NCBI GenBank assembly: GCA_036426205.1
Contig: CM071573.1
Span: 74,314,043 to 74,378,042 of the forward strand
Source: Ascaphus truei
Taxonomy: Eukaryota; Chordata; Amphibia; Anura; Ascaphidae
DNA length: 64,000 nucleotides
Reading direction: 5' to 3'
The notes under the pieces are model-generated. The model saw only the letters and a list, made by a program, of their open reading frames with translations. It did no database searches and had not been told where the DNA came from. This document shows positions 10,540 through 21,683 of this stretch, piece after piece. Position numbers and translations under genes: made by a program. Position 1 is the first letter of the stretch. The number at the start of each line of letters is the position of its first letter.

Positions 10540-11985
10540 CCTTAAATGCATGTTTGCTAATGTAAGAAGCTTGACAGATACAATGAGGGATTTGCATTAA
10601 TAACTACAAGGGAGCAGTATGATATCATTGAAATGACTGAAACATGGGGGGATGAAACTCATGGCTGGGCAGTTCATTTAGAGGGTTATTCCCTTTTTCG
10701 GAGGGATTGAGCAAATAGAAGAGGTGGCGGAGTATGTTTATATGTTGAACTGGATTTAAAACCTATTATAAGGGAAGAGGTTTATGAAGGGATTGATTAA
10801 AATTTAGAGACTTTGATGCTAGAAATTAATAGTGGAGATAAAAGTACAATGATAATGTTTGTAGGGATACAAATATCTCACCAAATATCTGTGAGATTGA
10901 GAAAGCCAAAATACTTTTGCAAATGCAGAAAGTATCAAAATTAGGTTATGTTTGCATAATGGGTTATTTAAAACTATCCAGTCATAGACTGGAGCAATGA
11001 GATTAGCATTACAACTAAAGGAAACAGGTTTTTGGCGGTGCTAACAGACAATTACATGACCCACATTATTGAGGAACCAGGAGACGACCAATACTGAATT
11101 TGGTAATATCAAACAATGTAGAAGTAATAACAAATATTCAAGTCTGGGAACATTTGAGAAACAGTTATAATAACATGGTCTCATTTGAAATAAATGTGAA
11201 CCACTGGTTCAACAAAGACTTTCAACTTTAGAAATGCAGATTTTATTAAACTGGGGAATAATCTACAAGGAGTACATTGGGATGACATTTGTGAAGGAAA
11301 AAATGTGGAAGATAAATATTTTAGATAAGTACATTTATTAGTGTGTACCCTTAGGTAATACATATAAAAGAAACAAGTCTAAACCAAGGTTGCTACTGTA
11401 AATAAACAGGTAGGGGAGGAAATGAAGAGGAAGGCATATAGATTCTTAAAGTCAGAAGGGACGGAGTCATCATATCAGAATTACTGTATAAGGAATGTAA
11501 CAGAAGTTGCAAAAGGGCAATCACAGTGGCAATAAATGAAAATGAAAAAAAGGATTGCAATAGAAAGTATGATCAAACCTAAAAATGTCTTGAAGTACCT
11601 TAATAACAAAACAATTAGAGAAGAGAATATAGAACCCTTTCAGTGTGAGATGGGAAAGCACGCTATTAAATTATAGATAAGGGAAAAGCAGAGGTATTAA
11701 ATACATTTTGTGCCTGTGTATTTACCAGGGAGGAGTCCATAGCAAAAATATTGCGACAAGAGGAAGCCACAACCTCTATATTAAAGAACAATTGGATAAC
11801 TGAGGAAAAAATTACCTAGGCAGCTTGATAAAATGTAAGTAAATAAAGGGTTCTTAATGTGCTAAGTTCAGTCATAGCCAAACCATTACATTTCATATTC
11901 AAGGACTCCATTTCCACAGGCTCGGTACCACAAGATTGGTGCAAGCTTGACAAGTTATAATATTGAAACATTGTACAGGCATTTA
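10540..11985 (+). pseudogene. CR1 ORF2 remnant: endonuclease and start of RT
   Basis: The frame LKCMFANVRSLTD near 10540 starts the AP-endonuclease. It is followed, in shifting frames, by TETWGDETHGWAVHLEGYSL, NRRGGGVCLYVE, FLAVLTDNYMTHIIEEP and NIQVWEHLRNSYNNMVSFEI, matching the usual CR1 endonuclease order. A linker of LINE-type KYLNNK and CVFTREES sequence follows. The first RT block, PLHFIFKDSISTGSVPQDW, lies near 11880-11945. The catalytic palm is absent. Confidence 0.82.
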
Positions 11986-12637
11986 GAACATCTGCACCAT
12001 ATACATTTACATTAACTTAAATTACAAGTGATTTTCAGTGTAAAAACCCAATACTTAGATGTCTAAGCAACTAGTATGAGATCCCAATGGAGAGAAACTC
12101 CAAGGGACACAGAAAGACCCTTCCTGGGCTGGTCTAAGAGATATACTGAAAGCTGGGGAGGTTGGTTCACCAGCTTTTAAGCAACCGCACCTACCAATCA
12201 CCACACAAGGCTTTCTGGTTGCTCAATAAAACAGCCCACACTTAAATATTAATATCAACACAAATATCCCATTCTTTATCTTCGGATTGAATTTCAGCTT
12301 CAATGCATAAACCTTGATAAATCGCTTCCTTAATGAAGTCAGACACAAGAAACCTCATGGGAATCATCATCAAGCATCTGACCTGCTTAAGAAGACGTGT
12401 CGGAATTGTAATAAAGTAAAAGCGCTCAACCTTGTGAGACTTCCCTTCCATTGTTTGCACTCTGCTCACAGTTTAACATAAGGCACGTTCAACAGCAGTT
12501 CGCAGATTGCTCCAGGGAGACCTGAAAGTGATGCTGCAGAGATTACTACGGTACAAAGCAGAGGGATGGGCTAGAAACCATATCTGGGAAAATTCCCAGT
12601 GGCTGCTACTTGTATTGAATTCTGCATAATATATGGT
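11986..12637. other. Unassigned sequence with two short minus-strand frames
   Basis: Minus-strand frames at 12242-12469 and 12473-12664 lie nearly end to end. The first reads gene-like (FYFITIPTRLLKQVRCLMM...), but I recognise no family, and only TAA/TGA stops separate the frames. It could be a fragment of a transposon or a processed pseudogene. No function assigned. Confidence 0.3.
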
Positions 12638-13345
12638 ACTAGCTGTACCCGGCATAACATACACCGATCTAGGAGATCTAAAAGGTTATTAAGTACCGTA
12701 AACATTACTCTTTGTTTTCACCCCTCCAGGTAATGCCTTGCTGTCTCTTGCCCCCTCTTCCCCACCTTACTCTCTCCTCCATCATGCCCTGCTCCTCTGC
12801 ACTCTCTCTCCCCTCTCTTTGCGCTCCCTGCCTTGCTTTGATTGCTCCTTTCTGGGTACACTACACTCCATTCTCTCCTACTTATCTTATCGTCTCCTCC
12901 TCTCCCTGCTGTCTCTCTGTTTCCTCCTCCTACGGACCTTACTGTCTCTCCTTCCTCCTGCCGATATATACACTGCTCTCCATTCCTTCCATCTCGTCCT
13001 CCCTCTGTTTCCTCCCCTCCTTGCTGTCTGTCTCGTCCTCTCCTTGCTGCTTCTCTGTTTCCTCATCTCCTTGCTATCTCTCTCTGTCTCCTCTCCCCTC
13101 CTTGCTGTCTCCTCTCCTCCCTCATGCCCTGCTCCGCTTTGCACTCCCTCCTCCCCTCTTTGCACTCTCTGCTCCTCGCTGAGCACACTACACTTCCTCC
13201 TCTCATACTCATCTTTCTCCTCCTCTCCTTGCTGTCTCTCCTGTTTCCTCCTCCTACTCACCTTGCTGTCTTTCCACCCCCGTGTGCACACTGCTCTCCG
13301 CTGTCTCTCTGTCTCCTCCACCCCTATCATGCTCAGCTCCTCTCT
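12638..13345 (+). mobile_element. 'ACTAGCTGTACCCGG' repeat, copy 1, with a CT-rich interior
   Basis: The start ACTAGCTGTACCCGGC...AACATAC.CCGATCT and the block AACATTACTCTTTGTTTTCACCCCTCC match, in reverse, 19596-19680. After 12730 the sequence turns into about 600 bp of CT-rich degenerate tandem units (TTGCTGTCTCTCTGTTTCCTCCTCC-like). Long frames in that tract are compositional. The ACTAGCTGTACCCGG terminus resembles vertebrate non-LTR or Penelope-type repeats, but I cannot name the family. Confidence 0.6.
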
Positions 13346-13372
13346 GCACTCCCTGAATTACCGTGTCCCTAG

Positions 13373-13678
13373 ATCAGACCAGCACTCATAAAAATATAAA
13401 TAAAACTTACTACCTCATTAGTTGAAAAAATTAATTTATTACAAAAAAGTACATTTACAAAAATCAACATACTCACGGCAAATAACATCACAAGAACTCA
13501 AATAGCAAGTTTAAAAATAAGACGTACATAGTCACCCCACGGATCTCCAAAGCAGCACTAGTGTTTCAGGCTTCCTTACCCTTTCCTCAGGCTTCAAGCT
13601 TCACCTTTATGTAATATTTTATTTTTTCAACTAATGAGGTGGCAAGTTTTAATTTATATCTTTATGATCTGGTCTAAA
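13373..13678. repeat. Fold-back element with ~65-bp arms
   Basis: The left arm AGACCAGCACTCATAAAAATA... (13376-13440) is the imperfect reverse complement of 13608-13674 (...TATCTTTATGATCTGGTCT), including CTACCTCATTAGTTGAAAAAA. The loop contains GTTTCAGGCTTCCTTACCC and CTTTCCTCAGG, a variant of the core found in several other palindromes of the window. Confidence 0.8.
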
Positions 13679-13784
13679 ATGTTCTGTGTATTTGTGTGCG
13701 CTTCCTTTTTCTTTAAGTGCTTTAAACACACACATATATATATATAGTCCAATGATGTGCTTAAAAGCTGTGTGAATGGCGATG

Positions 13785-14055
13785 CATCTGCTTAAATGGG
13801 CTCCATGTGTATGGATATTCCAGGCAAAAGGTGACACATTGTGTGCTCATTTGCATGTCATTTCCCAGATGTAATTTCCCTGAATACCTTGCTGCAGTGG
13901 GAGCACTGTATGATAGGTGATAATGGTTGAAAGGCAGGGTTGCAGCCCTGTCTAAGACATGTGAATGTGCTCACAAGTGATATTCTTTATTGGCTATATG
14001 CTAATGGTGGAGGTTTTTGTTGCCTTTTTCACCCACCATAACTTAAAATGTATAA
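13785..14055 (+). repeat. Copy B of the 'GACACATTG...CTCATTTGCATG' repeat
   Basis: Blocks GTGACACATTG, CTCATTTGCATG, GCAGTGGGAGCACTGTATG, GGTGATAATGG, CAGGGTTGCAG and CCTGTCTAAGACATG match copy C at 20862-21080 in order; the central part matches copy A at 4409. The copy ends at a (TA)n array. Family unnamed by me; interspersed repeat by recurrence. Confidence 0.8.
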
Positions 14056-14086
14056 TATATATATATATATATTTATATATAGTATA

Positions 14087-14127
<41 letters not shown>
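14055..14127. repeat. (TA)n microsatellite
   Basis: Interrupted TA dinucleotide run directly after repeat copy B. Confidence 0.95.
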
Positions 14128-14129
<2 letters not shown>

Positions 14130-14285
14130 ATCGTATCACAAAGAGCAGATGCTAGTCCCATGGCAAAAAGAGACAGCACACTGAATATTAAAGAAGTAGT
14201 ATGTATTAAAACATAGGCACCGCAACCAACCAACGTTTCGGTCCTCAGGATGGGACCTTCTTCCAGGTAACTTGAAGAGAGGGCA
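14128..14285 (+). repeat. Half-module with the CGTTTCGG core
   Basis: AGAGACAGCACACTGAATATT leads to CAACGTTTCGGTCCTCAGGA and GGGACCTTCTTCCAGG. GGTCC and GGGACC can pair as a small hairpin. The AGACAGCACACT block also occurs in both arms of the palindrome at 37631-37945, linking the modules. Confidence 0.6.
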
Positions 14286-15347
14286 GATGGGGCTGGGAGG
14301 AGTGATCAGGGAGTCAGAGCTCAGCAACACGCACATAAATAAGGACTAGAAGCCAGTGGAGGGGAAGAGAGACAGAATATGCAATGCCAGGGACATCCAT
14401 GAGGCCCGAGGCCGGTGCTTCTAGGAGGCCATAGTCAGGCCAAAGATCCACAACAGCTCCAAGCTGATTCTCTGAAGACACTTGAAGATTCCATTGTGCA
14501 CCCTGATAAGGAAGCTAACTGGGGCATTGCTTCAATACCCATAATGAGCTACAGAATAAAAAGTTGAACACAATGAAAAAGCAGAGAGAGAGAGAGAGAG
14601 AGAGCTATTTTGGTCTGTATCGCGCTGCTAATGCCATCCTGAAGCAGGTGATATTTTACGGTATTTAAGTCAAGAAATGACTTATTGCCGGTCATCCCTG
14701 CTTGATGACTCACAGGGTTACATCAATTTCTGTTGTGAGTCCGGAAATGTTAACACTTTAATATCACTGTTCTAAAAATGTCATTATTTTTTGCGGTAAC
14801 ACGTCCATTACTTTCACCTTAACAATAACCATTTTTTTTTGTTGCCATATTACCTCTAGTTTGTCATATTGCAGTTTGATGACTCTAGGCCCATTAACCA
14901 TTTTCAATTAATTGAAAAGCGGTGTAATACCCAGTTAACAATACATTACCATCCCTCTTATAGGGATGCATGTAAGTTTCTGCATAGGTGTCTGCGTTTA
15001 CCTGCTATTCGTTATACTCAATAGAGGCCTAAAGCAGTCAATCTATCAATGTAACAAGATGCTTTGTGTCAACGTTTCTCCACTTACAATCAATAAACAA
15101 TTTGGGGAGTGGTTTAACCAGTTTGCTTTGGGCAATAATACAGCTTAGACGCTTAGGCAAAACTACACATTATTGTTTATGCCAAAGTGCACAGGCTCAC
15201 TGCCTTCTCAGCCTCGTGATTTGGCCTTATTGGCTTCTTTTATTTTACTATATTTAAAGATCATTCCTTATGTGAGATTGCACCTTTCAGTAGGAGGCCT
15301 TCAACTAATAACTGTTTCATGTAGTGAGACAATAGGTTAAGTGGTCA
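14286..15347. other. Unassigned sequence with (AG)n
   Basis: (AG)n lies at 14583-14604. The rest is AT-rich with no recognised gene or repeat. Confidence 0.5.
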
Positions 15348-15743
15348 CTGGTAATTAAGGTTGCCAGGTGGCTTCTCCAAAAATACTACACACAATAGTG
15401 TACGGTGCGACATGCTGGAGACACACACACACCACTCTCCACTCCATACTGTTTCCTCCTCTCCTTAGCTCCACACTCAGGCTCCTGACACCTCCTCCTG
15501 ATTGGCTGCATTACCCAGCAGCAGCCAGTAGGGATGGAGAAAGCTGCCCAGCCCCCTAGCAACAACCCTGCTCTCTTCCTTCTCTGAGAAATGCTGCGGC
15601 CCATCAATCGGTCATATTATTATGTCCAGAGAGGTAATACCGGACACATACATCTCCAGTATTACCTCTCATTTTTCACTGTACAGTGTCCAAATACAGG
15701 ACAGTCTGTCCAATACTGGACACCAGGCAACCCTACTGGTCAT
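15348..15743. mobile_element. hAT MITE with TIRs and 8-bp TSD
   Basis: Element 15356-15735 (380 bp). Left TAAGGTTGCCAGGTGGC and the reverse complement of the right end, TAGGGTTGCCTGGTGTCC, form TIRs. The flanks are CTGGTAAT (15348-15355) and CTGGTCAT (15736-15743), 7 of 8 identical, as expected for hAT. No coding capacity. Confidence 0.85.
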
Positions 15744-16106
15744 AGGTCATCTTACGAACTATAGAAAGAAATGCAATATTTGTAATGCAATAATGATTCC
15801 TTTGGAGTTGCCACTTCTTTACATGCTCTTCCCTGAAGCACTGCTGTGTGAAATAGTTGAGTCACACGGTTCAGTGTTCTTTGGCGTTTCAGAGACTTAC
15901 ATTATATCCATTGTGCTGGGGAAGTGGCAAAGTAAAGCAGAATCCAGCGGTACAAAGGTTTCTATGGTTCTGTGCCTTGTTTCTAAATGTTTATAAAGGA
16001 ACCCCTGCCCAAATAAGGGGAAGGGAACATGTGCCTTGGCCTGAGCATCCTGCAGTGATGCTCTGGAGGGGAGGAGGATGATGATGAAGGGCTAGGTTAT
16101 CTAAGG
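15744..16106. other. Unassigned sequence
   Basis: Short open frames only. No repeat or gene recognised. Confidence 0.5.
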
Positions 16107-16275
16107 CAGGAGTGCTCAAGTCTAGTCCTCAAGAACCCGCAACAGGTCAGGTTTTCAGGATATCCCAGCTTCAGCACAGGTGGCTCAGTCAAAGCCACCT
16201 GTGTTGACGCAGGGACTGATTGAGCCACCTGTGCTGAAGCTGGGATATCGTGAAAACCTGAGCTAAACAACACTG
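16107..16275. mobile_element. hAT MITE, 'CAGGTCAGGTTTTCAGGATATC' family, copy H1
   Basis: Palindromic layout: CAGGAGTGCTCAAGTCTAGTCC, CAACAGGTCAGG, CTTCAGCACAGGTGGCTCAG, then the reverse GAGCCACCTGTGCTGAAG and ATATCGTGAAAACCTGA. Flanks ATCTAAGG and ATTTAAGT are 6 of 8 identical, a decayed TSD. Confidence 0.85.
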
Positions 16276-16979
16276 ATTTAAGTGGTTGACGCCATGTGAA
16301 CCACCTTTCACCCTGTGAAAGCCTCACCAAAAGGTTGGAGCAGAGGGCTCACTGAGCTGGTTGGCAGTGTTGAAACTGACAAGTGAAAAGGCAAAAACAG
16401 TTTCCTTACCATGGGCTGGTTGGTGAGCAATGCAGGGGTCCAGAGGCCATCTGGGTACGGGCAGTGAGCCAGGAGGGTAAGAGCTAACTGTGGTTGGGTA
16501 TAATGGAGATACATAAGCATTATTGGATATAACAGTGGCTATGTTCTAGGATCACTCTGTTGTGATGTCTAGATAACACAGAGTAAGGGGGGGTTCAGAC
16601 CGTTTGCAAACAGAGTGCAGCTGCTAACAGATCAGTTCTTTTGCTGCTGCTACAATCACACTGCAGTCCTCATACATTAAGTCTCAGGCTTAGAACGTTT
16701 TTTCCATACATTTCTTTAGATATAGACGGGCACCAACAGGCCCTGGGAGGCCAAAGGCCCCAGGATGACAAGGTCCCCGCATGTCACAAGCAGAAGGAGG
16801 TAATAGCATGCCCCAAGAGGTCAGGGGCCCAAACATACACCAAGTAGAGAGGGGCTTCAGCTGAGCCCATAGAGGACAGGATTCCCAGCATGCACAGCCC
16901 GAGGAAGCACCAGCAGCCCTCAGGTGGAGAGAGGCCCCAGGTGAAGGTGGCTGGTCTGAAAGGCTGTTTAAAGCGGCCA
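16276..16979. other. Unassigned sequence
   Basis: No repeat family or exon recognised. Open frames lack domains. Confidence 0.5.
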
Positions 16980-17240
16980 GATAATTGAAGCAGCCCAACA
17001 ATCAGTTGAGGCCAGCGGAATAGCTAGGCTGGCACCCGGTCTGGGGGTTAATGATATGGGGAAAAACAGGGGAGAAAAAATGAAGCACTATATCCAATGC
17101 TGTAATGACAGCTAATGAAACCACCAGGTGTACGTTCCCAAAAATAAAGCTATTTATTGGATCAAAAATATATGGTACAAAACACACCAACGCGTTTCGG
17201 ACTTAGACAGTCCTTTATCAAGATGAATGAACACCTCATT
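16980..17240 (+). repeat. Module with the CGCGTTTCGG core
   Basis: It contains AAGCACTATATCCAATGC and AATAAAGCTATTTATTGGATC, then CAACGCGTTTCGGACTTAGA followed by CAGTCCTTTATCAAGATG (17190-17224). GGACT and AGTCC can form a short stem. No matching reverse arm was seen, so this looks like half of a palindromic module or a related MITE end. Confidence 0.55.
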
Positions 17241-17902
17241 GGGATGTGACCCAGTTGGTGGTAAAATTCCCAACAGTGGGGTTTAGTATTATCCAAGATG
17301 GTGCCTCGGCTGGTTTGAGGGTGCTGATCTTAATCTGGGGCTCAGTCTGGTAGGCTGAGGAAAGCAGAGCAGACAGTTGGGGAGTAGGTGGTGCAGGTGA
17401 GTGTGGGGTAGGAGGGGGAAATGATAAGGGCCAGATGCAGTAGCACCTTTAGGGGGGGGGTGCAAGGATGCACTCACTGAGCTGCAAGGTGTGGAGAAAA
17501 CCCATGATTACTCCTGGCACCTATCTTACTAGGGATTACTGCCAGGAGGAGGGCAGACCTATAGTCCAAAACCAGCCAGGGCTACATATGAAAAACTAAA
17601 ACGTATCACACATCGAATCCTTAATTAGAGGCAGTGTTTTTTTCTAACATACACAGTTGTAAGTAACTTGGAGATAGATATGGAGAACACGCAAGGATTA
17701 TTTTTACATAGTAATGACATTTTTGGATTATTTGATGCCAATATGTTCTGCAGTGCAGCAAGGAATGAAAGGCACAGATGTCAAATAAAACATACAAATG
17801 TCAACAAGTTAACAGGTTTTTAGGTAAGGATACTCCATATTTAGATGCCGACGTTAAAGTAAAATAATGTGTTCTTTTAATTCTTGTAATTAATTTGCTG
17901 CA
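17241..17902. other. Unassigned sequence
   Basis: A G-run at 17452-17460. No gene or known repeat recognised. Confidence 0.5.
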
Positions 17903-18230
17903 TTAGGCTGCGTCCCGAGTGTGCTGAGAGGGCAGCGCTTGCCGCTTTTACTTACATATATTTATATATGTAAGTCCCCGCTCACCCAGTGCGCGCACGC
18001 TTGTGCGCGGGCATGTACGCTCACCCACGCTTGGCGCTTGGGTAAACAAAGAAAATTAATTTTCGAATGCGCTCAACCTGCCCGCAACGCCCCCCCCCCC
18101 CCCCCGTGCGCGCTTCCGAAATAGCAAGGACACCCATAGCAAGGACACCCGGCGCTCATGCTTGGAGAACTGGTGACGTCACCGCTCTCCAAGCATGAGC
18201 GCGGTCAGCGCTAGCGGTGCCGCAGCCTTA
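17903..18230. mobile_element. Harbinger-like MITE, GC-rich, with TTA TSD
   Basis: Element 17906-18227 (322 bp) begins GGCTGCGTCCCGAG and ends ...GGTGCCGCAGCC; the first and last seven bases are inverted. TTA lies on both sides (17903-17905, 18228-18230), the usual PIF/Harbinger duplication. Inside, 18151-18205 is a strong hairpin (GCGCTCATGCTTGGAGA...TCTCCAAGCATGAGCGC) with TGACGTCA at its tip. CpG content is much higher than the surroundings. Confidence 0.72.
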
Positions 18231-19259
18231 GTCAGACCCGCACTGTCAAACAGAGCACCCCTTGTCGGCAAGCAATGGCAGACTTAGTCAGTGATACATT
18301 TGGTGATCTTCTGCTCAAACATTCAGCCCTGACAAATTAAATGGAAATGTGTCTATCTCTGTCAAGGATAATAACGACGAGGGATTTTATTCTGGTTCTG
18401 ATATTTACGCAGCATCTGTTGGATGTTCCATAACTATTGAACGCAATGTTACAAATCATGTTTGCAAATCCCAGACGTGGATGGGAAACTGTAGAAAAGA
18501 ACAACCTATCTTTGCAGGCAACTGAAATATTCTGAGGATCTTGCAAAGCAGCAACACTTCTCTGGGAGACAGGAGACAGGAGACAGGAGGGATTCTGATG
18601 CTAAATTGATTCAATTTACTACATTGCATCAGAATAAATATGAAAGCCGAGGGACTAATTGGGTCTAAGGCTTCACAACACGTAGGAAAAGTGGGCAGAC
18701 TAGGTGGCTAAATGTTTCTTATCTGCCATGAATGTCTGTGTTTTTGTGTAAAAGGGCTTTGCAAAATACAAGGCTCGTCACACAGTGAACTAAATTGTTA
18801 CATATTTGCTACTTGTACAGAGGCAGAAGAAATACGGAATAACCGCCATAAAAATTTCTCTGAACCGAAAACTCTTTAATACTGGAGACTTTTATATTTT
18901 AATCTTGCACGGTGCTTAAATTGCCAGGTATTTTTATTTTAATTTTCACACACTGCTTATACTGCTAGTTCAAAAATGACAATAAAATACCAATGTAGGT
19001 AAAACAGGTTTGACATATGGCCCTTTTCTGCTGGCAATTTCTATGTTTTTATGTAATTTGGGGTCTATTTTGGATGCTAGCTGAGGTGTGGACCCATCAA
19101 GGCTGGTAACAAGGAACAGCCACACTCATTTTTGTTTGACTAAATGTAGAATTGCTCTTTTAGATATTCTAATCATGCGCTTCTAGTCATCACCATCTAA
19201 ATAGTAAGGTATTGTGCACCAGCTCTGTCTATTCAGTCTGAGAGTCAGTGGTGTTTGTA
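18231..19259. other. Unassigned sequence
   Basis: A short GACAGGA tandem near 18570-18590. Otherwise AT-rich and unrecognised. Confidence 0.5.
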
Positions 19260-19680
19260 CATCTATATAGATTTATAAAAGGCTAAGGATGTCTGCACAT
19301 CCCTCTGTGATAGGCTGAACGGCCTGTCACTCACCCAGGGCAGCCAGTGAGGCTGCACATCGCTCCCCTCTGCGATAATACTGAGCTGCCTCTCACTCAC
19401 CCAGGAAACCCTGGAGGAGGGGATTTTAATGGCAGTTGGGTGCAGAGGGAGAGTGACAGGTGTTAATATCCTAATTGTAACTGTTACATACATCCATAAC
19501 ATATTATCTTTAACTGTTCATGCAATGTCTTTAAATATAATGTATAACCCTGTTCGACGCCGCCGGCGTTTTGGGGTATAATCACAGCCTTACAGGGAGG
19601 GGTGAAAACAAAGAGTAATGTTTAATTAACAACCATTAAGATCTGTCAGATCGGCGTATGTTACACCGGGTACAGCTAGT
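19260..19680 (-). mobile_element. 'ACTAGCTGTACCCGG' repeat, copy 2 (near full length)
   Basis: On the minus strand it starts ACTAGCTGTACCCGGTGTAA at 19680 and passes AACATTACTCTTTGTTTTCA. It includes CAAAACGCCGGCGGCGTCG and a twice-repeated GTGAGTGACAGG/GCAGAGGGGAGCGATGTGCA block. It ends TTTTATAAATCTATATAGAT near 19260. The first ~85 bp match 12638-12730. The terminus plus a TATAGAT-like tail suggests a short retroposed (non-LTR or Penelope-type) element. Superfamily not settled. Confidence 0.65.
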
Positions 19681-20414
19681 TATAGTATATTTTATGGTGT
19701 ACTTATTATTCTTGTTAATGTATTAATTTGATATGTATATTTATGTAAATAACGTATTGTATTAATTATCGTATAGATAATATAACAAAGTAGTACATAG
19801 TAGGTGTAAGTGACTATTTATGTTTCACAATAGCATTTATATGGTAGGGGTGGCGTTTTGGAAACACGAGGTTGCCATGGCTATAAACTGACATGACATC
19901 ATGACACTAGCGCTAGCAGGTTATGCGTCTTTTCCGGCTATGGCGGCCATTACAAGTGCTCTGAGGAGGGATGCACCTATATAAGGTACACAATATCACA
20001 GTAACTTTAGACTCTTGACAAAGTAGTGCTGCTGCTGAAATGTCGAGTCTCTCTGGCCGTGTGCCAGCAATGTAAGTGTTTTTTGTACATAAGTGTATCT
20101 GGTCACTTTATTTATTTACCTTATGTATGCTTGATACTGTATCTTTGTATTTCCACATTTAAATACAATTTAGATATTTTTTGCAAGACTGGTATTCAGG
20201 ATTTGTGAACTACTGAGGACATCATAACCAGTGTCGGCGCCCATTTTGTTTCCCCGGAATGGCTGGATTAGCGAGGTGGAGAACCTGCAGTGTACAAGCA
20301 GCTCTCTGACGGCATGCGTATTCCACTCTGCTGAACAGAAGACAAGGCAGCTGGGGTGTGTCGTATACAAACGACCCAAAAGGCTTATTTTCAGTAGACC
20401 TCTCACGAGTTCAA
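19681..20414. other. AT-rich sequence with a core-like motif
   Basis: 19681-19860 is AT-rich. At 20011-20045 GACAAAGTAGTGCTGCTGCT is followed by GAAATGTCGAG, a reverse-strand variant of the GTTTCG core. No gene seen. Confidence 0.45.
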
Positions 20415-20766
20415 TACAGGTATACCCCGGTTTAAGGACACTCACTTTAAGTACACTCGCGAGTAAGGACATATTTTCAACAGCACCATACCCCTGTGTC
20501 CGTACACTCGCTTCGAGCATACGGACACTTATTCTGCCCTACAGACCGGCGTAGCAATGACGCGCTCATTCCCCTCGCCCAATAGACAAACGGCAGCTTG
20601 CGCATGCGCATGCGCCTGTCAGCACGTCCTAAACAGCAATATCGGCTCCCTACCTGTACCGGAGCATCGATAAGTGGAAAAAACGTAGTGCTTCACTTTA
20701 AGTACAATTTCGCTTTACATACATGCTCTGGACCTATTTGGTATGTTAATGCGGGGTATGCCTGTA
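20415..20766. mobile_element. Tigger/pogo-like MITE with TA duplication
   Basis: Element 20417-20764 (348 bp). Left CAGGTATACCCCGGTTTAAGG and the reverse complement of the right end, CAGGCATACCCCGCATTAAC, are inverted and closely resemble Tigger TIRs (CAGGCATACC type). TA flanks both ends (20415-16, 20765-66). The interior repeats TTTAAGTACA/CTCGCGAGTA-type blocks and a CGCATGCGCATGCGC tract. No transposase. Confidence 0.85.
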
Positions 20767-20861
20767 TACCACCTGTGTGTCTCTAGTAAACATAGAAATA
20801 AACTACTGTGTTGTTCTGCTCCATCTTTCTGAAGCTACATGGAGCAATTGTTCATTGTTTT

Positions 20862-21080
20862 CATTAAGCTTATATGGGTCCATGTTAATATGGATGAGAA
20901 GTAAAGAGTGACACATTGCTCATTTGCATGGTATTACCCAGAATCCCTGGCAGCAGTGGATGCACTGTTTGCTAAGCAACAATGGGGAAAGACAGGGTTA
21001 CAGACCTGTCTGAGACATGCAAATGCAACACAAGTGCTATTTTTATTTGCTATATATCTATGATAGAAATGGTCCCCTTG
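20862..21080 (+). repeat. Copy C of the 'GACACATTGCTCATTTGCATG' repeat
   Basis: Matches copy B (13785-14055) from AGCTTATATGGGTCCATG through GACACATTGCTCATTTGCAT, GGCAGCAGTGGATGCACTG, ACAGGGTTACAGACCTGTC and TGAGACATGCAAATGCA to GCTATATATCTATGATAG. Confidence 0.8.
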
Positions 21081-21549
21081 TATATTTTTTTTATTGTACT
21101 GTGGCTTCATTGGAGGATGTTTCCTTTATATACAGTTGCTGTGACAATACCAGATTACTTTATTTAGATCCAATGTGCATATATTTATCTGATAATATTA
21201 TAGCACATTGAACTTACAATTATATACATATGTTAATTCTGCTGTAAAATTGGCCAGAGTATTTACAGTATAGTATATTATTGTGCACCAGCTCAACACA
21301 CCAGGATATTTAAAGCCTATAAATCATACAGTTTGCGCTGGCCTCACATGCAAAGATAATAATGTCACCATGTTTATCATATCAGTGGAAGGTGTATCCA
21401 TTTATTTAACAAAGTCGCTTCTTGCTTTCTGGTGGCAGAAAAAAAACAACTTTTCAGCATAATTCATAGCAAATATAACTGAATTAACATGTTCATACTG
21501 AGTTTGTGTTTATCAACTCTTGTCCCTTTTTTTCTAATCTGTTTCCGGT
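21081..21549. other. Unassigned AT-rich sequence
   Basis: No gene or recognised repeat. Confidence 0.5.
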
Positions 21550-21683
21550 AGTTAGACCAGGGGTGAGCAACTCCAGTCCTCAAAGGACAACCAAGAAGTC
21601 ACCTGTGCTGAAGCAGGGATATCCTAAAAACCCAAACTGTTGGTGGCCCTTGAGGACTGGAGTTGCCCTCCCCTGAGTTAGAC
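21550..21683. mobile_element. hAT MITE, copy H2, with a perfect 8-bp TSD
   Basis: Element 21558-21675 (118 bp) starts CAGGGGTGAGCAACTCCAG and ends CTGGAGTTGCCCTCCCCTG. Both flanks are AGTTAGAC (21550-21557, 21676-21683). This copy fixes the ends of the whole 'CAACAGGTCAGG' family as hAT. It lacks part of the palindromic centre present in H1 and H4. Confidence 0.95.

Larger units (their letters stand above)
9373..11985 (+). mobile_element. CR1-clade LINE: ORF1 and N-terminal half of ORF2, 3'-truncated
   Basis: This plus-strand copy carries an ORF1 with zinc-binding cysteines and an esterase domain, then an ORF2 with endonuclease and the first block of the reverse transcriptase. Recognisable coding ends near 11985, before the RT catalytic motifs. 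CR1 copies are usually 5'-truncated, so retention of the 5' half with loss of the 3' half implies a later deletion or recombination. Many stops and frameshifts; inactive. Confidence 0.88.

Noticed and set aside
12712..13391. Leu/Ser/Pro-rich frames of 150-217 residues
   Set aside because: Products of a CT-rich tract; open in all three plus frames at once.
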